A stretch of DNA of 64,000 bases, taken from Corydoras sp. C115. Its lineage: Eukaryota; Chordata; Actinopteri; Siluriformes; Callichthyidae. Location of the stretch: NCBI GenBank assembly GCA_019802505.1, contig JAFMOC010000093.1, forward strand, positions 523,501 to 587,500. The letters are read 5' to 3'. Made by a program: the position numbers and the translations under genes. Positions 39,501 through 49,430 of this stretch are shown here, piece by piece. How positions within the stretch are numbered: position 1 is the stretch's first letter; the number at the start of each line of letters is the position of its first letter. Under the pieces are notes generated by a model. The model saw only the letters and a program-made list of their open reading frames with translations. It did not search any database and was not told the DNA's origin.

Positions 39501-42500
39501 ATCCCTAGTGCTGAGAGGCGAACGTGCTGACCACTAAGCCACCGTGCCGCCCAGCTTTAGTATACCAACTTTGGATAATTGCATGCTTTCGACCTTTAGG
39601 GCACAGCTTCCCCTCTGCACATCTGCCTATGTGTACCTTGATAAAAGTTATATTTTTTGGTGTTTATTGGTGCTTACTGTTGTTTATTCCATGTTTAAAT
39701 ATTCTACCCCTATTTTATTTGAAGCATACATGTATGTATGTGAACTCCAGCACCAAGAAAAAGTTCTTGTACATCTTGTACTTGGCAAAATATAAGATTC
39801 AGATTCTGATTCTGAATGATTGGAATGGGAGGCTGAATGCCTACAAGCCTACAAGCCCTGAGGCCTGTTTATAAAATGCTAAAAATGACTTTAGGTCATC
39901 ATCGTTCTTGTTTTCCCTACATGTGTGGCAAATCTTTGTAACCCTAAAAAGCTGATTACAGAAAAGAAAGATGTTTCATCCTCTGTTTACCCTTCACTTG
40001 ATTTTCACATTTCTTAGAAAGTAGACGGCAAAATGTCGAGTTATGTAACTGATCGGAAAATAAATACATTGGTGAAATAAAAATATCATTATACAAACAT
40101 AGGCATCCCAACCCCTTTTGTATTTTAAGAAATGATCACACTCCGTAATCCCGGAGACTAATTTACCAAAAGAACGTTTACATCTCAGCCAAGATCACAG
40201 GTTCCGGAACTATCCAGCCGAAAGCACAATACTGAACGCAGATTATTCACGGAAAAGGATCATATATATGTTTATCTTTAAGCTAAACAAGCAAAGTTAA
40301 TGTCTCTGATGTAGAACCCGTCAATGTGATGCTGAGAAAATCATGTTTATGCAGCATAAATCTTTTTTTGTTTTTGGCAAAAAACTATTTTTTGATGTTT
40401 GTTTTATATTTGGAGGTGATTTCATTTTTCATTTGTAATATTTTAAAGACAGCACACTGTTCACTCAAAAGCAAAACCTGTTAAAAAAACCTCAGGGATG
40501 TGAGTTGGTTTTCGTGTTAATATAATTCTGTTATAACGCTGTCTGCTGAAAGACCTGATCTCTGCTGACAGAAGATTTTCTCTTCATCACTGATCACTAA
40601 AAAGAACAACTCCCCGGGAAGTGAAAGGGCGGCAGAACGGACCCTCAGCTACCCGTCAGGATGTAGAAACTGCAGAAAGTTCTAAGATTTTAACAGATAT
40701 AATTGTGTTAGAAAACATTTGAATAGGGCGGCACGGTGGCTTAGTGGTTAGCATGTTTGCCTCTCAGCGCTAGGGATTCTCGGTTCGAATCCCCATCTGG
40801 GTGGAGTTTCCATGTTCTCCCCGTGTCCGCGTGGGTTTCCTCCGGGTTCTCCGGTTTCCTCCCACAGTCCAAAAACATGGATCAAGTTAATTGAGTTCTC
40901 CAAATTTCCCCATATAGAGTGTGTCTGTGTGAGTGAGTGTGTGCCCAGCGATGGATTGGCGCCCTGTCCTGGGTGTATCTTCCCAGCGCCCGAGACGTTC
41001 TCCCCTGGATGGGCATGGGGAACCCCACCGCAACCCTAATAGAGGATAAAGCGGGTGATAATGAATGAATGAACATTTGAATAATCATGCATTTGTTTTT
41101 ATTTCTTGCTTTTTCTATCCATCCATCCATTATTTTTATCTTAATTCTATACTAGGATGGTGGGGGGTTCCCCATGCCCATGGAGAGAACATATCGGGCG
41201 CCAGGCAGACACACCTGGGACAGAGTGCCAATCTATTGCCGGGCACACACTGTGCATGAGACTATAGATTACACAATGACTTAATAACATGGAAAAGCCG
41301 ACGGAGTTAAATCGCTCTGGGTCCAGGACACTGACACAGAAATAAATAAGAAGTCATTCATGTAAAGTTAAAGACAGGATTCTTTCCAGGATTTCAGCGT
41401 GTAACCATGATTCACTTTGTGGAAACACGTTGGATTTAGAACTAAGGAAGCAAGTGCTGCAAATTCTGGCCTGCAGAAAAATACGAGTCATTATAATCCA
41501 TTTACTCAGATGTCTCCTGATACACTTATACATTGGGAAAAAGCTTGGATGCCAAGAAGATTAGCACTGAGCACTTGGGGCTTTTTGGCTAAATAGTGCT
41601 GATTTTGCAAAAACATTCTGGATGGATGGATATTAAGTTGTTGTAAACTTTTTCAACAAAAGTACGTGTTTCTATAGAGATTCAGCTCTAAAACATAGGG
41701 CTGAGGGAACAGGGTGTACATTTCCAACAACTCAACATAAATTTGGTTCACCTTCACCTGTAGCCCTGAAGCTACTTTCCACCTTTGTGGTAGTAGATCA
41801 CATCAGCCGGGTCAGAATCTCTGAAGGGAATTGTGACCCAGTTTTCTGACTATAGGCTATATTACGGCAGGAAGATACACATTCCAGGCCACGATGAATC
41901 CGGGGTTGTTCAGCCTGTAGGCCGTTCACATGCTGACAAGCTTGTCTAACGGCCTCTGGCCATTTGCCCGGCTCTGTTTTTTTCCTCCTGCTTTCCTAGA
42001 CCATGTTCAAAAATGTACATCTCATATCAACCTTGACAGAGAAATGAAAAGAAGCTTAAGGTGTGGAGAGAAAGTCTAATATGGATGAGAAAGTAAACTA
42101 ATCATGAAAGATATCTTTCCTTACGTCTACCTGAATATACAAACCCAAGACTATATGGATTAAATATCCATCCATCCATTATCTTCAGCTTTATCCTCTA
42201 TTAGGGTCGCGGTGGGGTTCCCCATGCCCATCCAGGGGAGAACGTTTCGGGCGCTGGGCAGATACACCCAGGACAGGACGCCAATCTATCACTGGGCACA
42301 CACTCACTCACCCAAACACACTATATGGGGAAATTTGGAGAATTCAATTGACTTGATCCATGTTTTTGGACTGTGGGAAGAAACCGGAGGACCCCGGAGG
42401 AAACCCACGCGGACACGGGGAAAACATGGAAACTCCACCCAGATGGGGATTCGAACCGGGAATCCCTAGCGCTGAGAGGAGAATGTGCTAACCACTAAGC

Positions 42501-43677
42501 CACCGTGCCGCCATGGATTAAATAGTACCACATAATTATTAAATCACGGTGATTCACTGAAACTCATTTCTACAGGTTTATCCCATAAAGTAACCCATGC
42601 ATAACGGACAACTCTGTGCAACCTGCAGGTTTGGGGAGACTGTGGGTCAGGCCATTTGCCCGATGATAAAGTGATAAAGTGATAAAGTGACAAAGTGATC
42701 TATTTTGCCTACAGTACTCACACACAGAGGAATGTGTCGTCCACATTAAACCCATCCGTGCAGTGAAACACACAGATACACACATGTGCATGGAGCGGTG
42801 GGCAGCCCTGTACACAGCACCCAGGGGAGCAATTGGGGTTAGGGACCTTGCCCAAGGGCACTACATCCATAGTACTTGGTGTAACCGAGAATCAAACACA
42901 AGTGCACAGTGTATGACGTGACATCACAGTTCCCATCATTACATCATGTAAATCACATGTACCTCTTCCCCAGACAGATCTTCACCCCGGTTCTAGTCAA
43001 GCATATTTAAAGTTTTTTGTATTTTATTCTGGAAACCAAATCCACTGCAGAGTTCTCCATCCAGAAACTTTCCTTCCATCCATCTTACATTTCTGCCTAT
43101 TATTAAAACCAATTACTTCCCATCATCGGCGCACATGTTGGCATCAGCAGCAGCGCAGGTTGAGTCCCTGTCAAAAATCATTTCCTTTTGGCGAAGTCTT
43201 ACCGTGAGCTAAGCTCTTAATAGTTGCACTCCCAAAATGGCGATTGAAAATCAGCCAGGCCAGACCCTCAAACCAGACACTTCCTACCCATGATGCCTTT
43301 TCAGTGCCAGACATGATTCAAAGAATTTGCAATGATTAAAACTTCCTTAAGCTAATATTTGAATACCCTGAGCGACTCTGATTTCCTGGCGCATGCTGAG
43401 AATATTCCGGGGGATTGTTCACTAGTTATCACTCTGCATGGCAGAGAAGGGACTCGCAATATCAAGGAACTGACGGACACAGGCATTTTGGGTACAGTAT
43501 GCTGTATGTTTTTTTAAACACCTTTTAAAGACTCAAAGAATGAACGCTCACTTTACTTTAACGATTAACTTTGCTCAAGTAGAAGAGAAGTCAGCGATAA
43601 AGTGATCTATTCTGCCTATGGTGCTTAAACACAGAGGAATGTGTCCTCCACATTTAACCCATCCATGAGGGAACACA

Positions 43678-43711
<34 letters not shown>

Positions 43712-46700
43712 AACATACAAAAAGTGACATGCCCAGAGCGGTGGGCAGCCCAATACATGGCGCCCAGGGAGCAAATGGGGTCGGGGCCTTGCTCAAGGGC
43801 ACTTTAACCAGAGTACTTAGTGGGACTGGGAATCAAACCAGGCACCTTTAGGTTGCAAGGCTGGTTCCTTAACCACAAGCTTACGACTGAAAGATAGATA
43901 AATGGATAGACGGATGGATCACCTTATTAATCCCAGAGGGAAATTGCAGCATCCAACACAAAGACTGTAAGAAGACTGAAGGACATCAGGATCTATTCTG
44001 CCTATGGCGCTTAAACACAGAGGAATGGGTCCTCCACATTTAACCCATCCGTGCAGTGAAACACACACACACTCACACACACACACACACACAGACACAC
44101 ACACACACACACACACAAAGTGACATGCCCAGAGCAGTGGGCAGCCCAGTACATGGCGCCCAGAGAGCAAATGGGGTCAGGGGCCTTGCTCAAGGGCACT
44201 TTAACCAGAGTACTTAGTGGGACCGGGAATCAAACCAGGCACCTTTAGGTTGCAAGGCTGGTTCCTTAACCACAAGCTGATGACTGATAGATAGATAAAT
44301 GGATAAACGGATGGATCACCTTATTAATCCCAGAGGGAAATTTCAGCATCCAATGCAAAGACTGTAAGAAGACTGAAGGACATCAGGATCTATTCTGCCT
44401 ACGGTGCTTAAACACAGAGGAATGTGTCCTCCACATTTAACCCATCCATGCAGTGAAACACACACACACACACACACACAAAGTGAAGTGAGCACACATG
44501 CCCAGAGCGGTGGGCAGCCCTGTACATGGCGCCCAGGGAGCAAATGGGGTCAGGGGCATTGCTCAAGGGCACTTTAACCAGAGTACTTAGTGGGACTGGG
44601 AATCAAACCAGGGACCTTTAGGTTGCAAGGCTGGTTCCTTAACCACAAGCTTACGACTTATAGATAGATAAATGGATAGACGGATGGATCACCTTATTAA
44701 TCCCAGAGGGAAATTTAAGCATCCAATGCAAAGACTGTAAGAAGACTGAAGGACATCAGAAAGACTGTGTGCTATTAAAACACATAGAAACTTTAGGTGG
44801 ATTGGCTACAACAAACATACGGCTCAGCAAAGTGATGCTCATTGCTACCTTACACACAACAGTCTACCTTTAAGCCTCCAAACTCCACCCCCCACCATGA
44901 AAAACACATATTTGGGGATTTAATCCACCTGTAACATGCTTTAGGCGGCACGGTGGCTTAGTGGTTAGCATGTTCTCCTCTCAGCGCTAGGGATTCCCGG
45001 TTCGAATCCTCATCTGGGTGGAGTTTCCATGTTCTCCCCGTGTCCGCGTGGGCTTCCTCCGGGTTCTCCGGTTTCCTCCCACAGTCCAAAAACATGGATC
45101 AAGTCAATTGAGTTCTCCAAATTGCCCCATTTAGAGTGTGTCTGTGTGAGTGAGTGTGTGCCCAGCGATGGATTGCGGAAGATAATGAATGAATGAATGT
45201 AACATGCTTAATTTCAGGCTTGTTCGTTAGCAGTGTGATGAAGCTTTAACGTCTTAAAGTTCACCTGCGTGTGCTGCAGAGCACTGAGCCTGGAACTCAT
45301 GTCTTGGCTGCTGAACCAACACACAGCCTGCAGATAACGTTTAACAGATTGGCTCTAGTCTCCATGGATCCCAGACAGGCTGTATTTTCCTGGCCATACT
45401 GTAATAATCTCCAGACACATAATCAGTGACCATTGTATCTCAGCTGCACATCACAATCATGAATATCGATCAGAACTACAATTAAAGAGGCCTGCTGTCA
45501 CATCACAGAGTGCTGACTGAAGCAAACAGACATGCCACTTAACCAAAGACAAAGACAGCTTCGTTTACCTACAGCTTGAATTAATTAGACGATTGACAAA
45601 TAGTCATTCATATACATTCATTCATTATCTTCCGCTTCATCCTATATCAGGGTCGCGGGGGGGTTCCCCATGCCAATCCAGGGGAGAACGTTTCGGGCGC
45701 TGGGCAGATAGACCCAGGACAGGGCGCCAATCCATCGCTGGGCACACACTCACTGACACATTCACTCAACTCAAGTGACTTGATCCATGTTTTTGTCCTG
45801 TGGGAGGAAACCGGAGAACCCGGAGGAAACCCACGCGGACACGGGGAGAACATGGAAACTCCACCCAGATGAGGATTGGAACCGGGAATCCCTAGCGCTG
45901 AGAGAACATGCTAACCACTAAGCCACCGTGCCGCCTAAAGCATGTTACAGGTGGATTTATTTCAAAATCCCCAAATATGTGTTTGTCATGGTGGGGGGTG
46001 GAGTTTGGAGGCTTAAAGATAGACTGTTGTGTGTAAGGTAGCAATGAGCATCACTTTGCTGAGCCGTATGTTTGTTGTAGCCAATCCACCTAAAGATTCT
46101 GTGTGTTTTAATAGCACACAGTCTTTCGGAGGGCGGCACGGTGGCTTAGTGGTTAGCACGTTCGCCTCTCAGCGCTATGGATTCCTAGTTCGAATCTCCA
46201 TCTGGGTGGAGTTTCCATGTTCTCCCCGTGTCTGCGTGGGTTTCCTCCGGGTTCTCCGGTTTCCTCCCACAATCCAAAAACATGGATCAAGTCAATTGAA
46301 TTCTCGAAATTGCCCCATATAGAGTGTGTATGTGTGAGTGAGTGTGTGCCCAGTGAGTGAGTGTGGGTCTATCTGCCTAGCGCCCGAAACGTTCTCCCCT
46401 GGATGGGCATTGGGAACCCCACCGCAACCCTAATAGAGGATGAAGCGGGAGATAATGAATGAATGAACAGTCTTTCTGATGTCCTTCTGTCTTCTTACAG
46501 TCTTTGCATTGAATGCTTAAATTTCCTTCTGGGATTTATAAGGTGATCTATCCGTCTATCCATTTATCTATCTATCAGGCTTAGGAACCAGCCTTGCAAC
46601 CTAAAGGTCCCTGGTTTGATTCCCAGTCCCACCAAGTACTCTGGTTAAAGTGCCCTTGAGCAAGGCCCATGGAGAACATGGAAACTCCACCCAGATGGTG

Positions 46701-48698
46701 ATTCGAACCGGGAATCCCTAGTGCTGAGAGGCGAATGTGCTGATCACTAAGCCACCGTGCCGCCACTCATATACATTACCAGTCAAAAGTTTAGACATGC
46801 CCCCATTTTCCCTCCATTTATTGTCAGTTCCACTTCCTGTAAAGATGGACTTTGCAGTTCAATTCCAGACTGTAGTCCATCTGTTTGTGTTCTACCGTAC
46901 ACACTGTGTACGTCCCCTTAGACTATCCAGATGCTCAGCATCATTTCATGTATTGTACAATAAAGAGAATTGAATCATGAATGTACCATTCAGAGCTTCA
47001 TCTGTTCTCTGAGTCAAAAAAGAAGGATTAACAGACAGGTGCTGATGATTAAGCACCGTAAATGCAAGCACTCACTTGTGCAGATGTTCTACATGAAATA
47101 TAAGTACATGGATCATGAGGTGTTCCTTGTTGTTCTCCCCTCATATGCATGGCTTTGTTTTTGCAGCTGTGGGTTCCTCACACAGTCTAAAACCATGCCA
47201 TGATGAATTAGTAATATGACAGTAGGTGTATGTTATATGCAGGAGAACAAACTGACTGCATCTTCTCAGTTCTTGATCATTTTCAGCCCAATAAATTCTT
47301 TTTAGAACATTAAAATGCTTAAAACATAGCAATTTTATGATTGGTCCCCATTCTTGTCCAACATACGCGACAACCACCTGTCAAAAAAACGTAATGATTT
47401 CAGCAGATCGTTCCATTTTTAATACATATCGTCCATGTGCTGTTTCCTATCCAGAGACATTCTTGTCCGGGTTCCGTGGGGCAGCTGGCTGAAATGGTGC
47501 CCAAGGGATGGTCTCGTAGCATGGGCTCAATTAGAGAATGAAACTTTAAATTCCTTCTGTAGACATATGGACACTATTTAAAGACTGTCCACATTATGTC
47601 ATGCTGGGATTGTGGGAAACTAGTGGGCATGACAGAACAAGCTGCTTTTCCTTTTCTGCTGGGTGACTTTATGATTTTATTTTACTGCATGATGACATGA
47701 ACGGTTACTTTGGAGATCAGTTCTATTTGATCAAATGTTGGCTTATTTTAATTAAGTAGCAGGAACTATGACAGATGTCTGAATCTTAATTTATATGAAA
47801 CTTAAACCTCAACCTACATCTATGTACAATACCACAGTCCACAGATTGGTCACGCCCCTTTCTTGCTCTATTGTCTATTTCCTCCACTTATCATATAGAT
47901 GGCATCGAATAACAATCAGGTTTGATGAATTTACAGTATAGTTGGTTTTCTCCATGGCTTCTGACTTGTGGTGTTCTCATTTGTAAGTCGTTTTGGATAA
48001 AAGCGTCTGCTAAATGACAATGTAAATGTAAATGTAGATGGAGTGGTAGCTCAGTGGTCAGGGCGTTGGACTAGCAATCTGAAGGTTGGCAGTTCAAATC
48101 CCATGCCACTAAAGTTACCAGTGTGGGTCCTTGAGCAAGACCCTTAACCCTCATTGCTCCAGGGGTGTTGTGATTAACCCTGTGCTCACCTTGTAAGTCG
48201 CTTTGGATAAAAGCGTCCAATAAATGACCAAATGTAAATGTAAATGTAGATGGATTTTGCAGTTTTACAATTCCAGACTGTAGTCCATCTGTGTTCTTTG
48301 TTGTTGTTAGTCCCCTGTTGGTTCTCTGTTCTCTGTTGGTCAGGAGCATCACAGAACAGGTATCATTTGGGTGGTGGATTGTTTCTTGTCAGTTCTGCAG
48401 TGACACTGATGTGGTGAGGGGGGGGGTTTAGTGCAGCAGTGCTGCTGGAGTTTCATTTAAACACCTCAGTGACACTGCTGGGATAGGACTAATGCCCCCA
48501 CCAAATAATCCCTGCTCTGTGGTGGTACTATTGAGGTCCTGGCCATTAGAACAGAGTAAAGGGGACGTACACAGTATGTACTTTAGAACACAAACAGATG
48601 GACTATAGTCTGGAATTGTAGAACTACAAAGTCCATCTTTGCAGAGAACATGGACAATAAGAGGAACAAAAAGAAGGTGTCTAAAATTTTGACTAGGA

Positions 48699-48774
<76 letters not shown>

Positions 48775-49364
48775 ATTCAACACAACGTATAGTCTACAGC
48801 AGAGTAGTTACAAGAAGTTACAAAAATAATTAGTTTATTAAAAAATTGCAAACACAAAAAAACTCCATAGACTTTATGGACTAAGTATCAGACCTCAGTA
48901 TTTCGCATAGTTAGGATCAGAGCGACGCCCTGTGGAAAACCGTGGTACTGCATTATAATACAACACGCTCAATATTAAGCATAAGAAATTAATTTCTCAG
49001 ATATAATCACCGGCTTCTTAAATGTCCCAGGAAACAGTATTTAGATTTAAAATGTCCTATTTTATTAAAAATAATCATGATTATGGAATTTCAGCAAATA
49101 CAATAAACATATAACTAAGACCAATTCATTACATTTTTAACTAATGAGTAATGTCATTAAGAAAAAAAGTGTATAAAGAAATTCAATTCAGTCTATTATT
49201 AACATGTCAGGCTCTACAATACTAAATAAATAAAACAACAGGACATTTAAAAACTGTATATTGTATTTTGCACATGATCACTTGGTCTCCATCCATACTG
49301 GACACTTTATTTTCATTTTTAGTTTTGATACTACTACACACTGACACTTTATAATGGTAAATTG

Positions 49365-49430
<66 letters not shown>

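Larger units (their letters stand above)
45616..46669 (-). repeat. Right arm of the inverted duplication
   Basis: Reverse complement of 44555-45199. It begins with SINE copy 30 (45616-45934), continues with TAAAGCATGTTACAGGTGG, is interrupted by SINE copy 31 and ends in the SINE B fragment at 46564-46669. A 20-bp deletion (the TTAACCACAAGC region) distinguishes it from the left arm. Confidence 0.9.
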
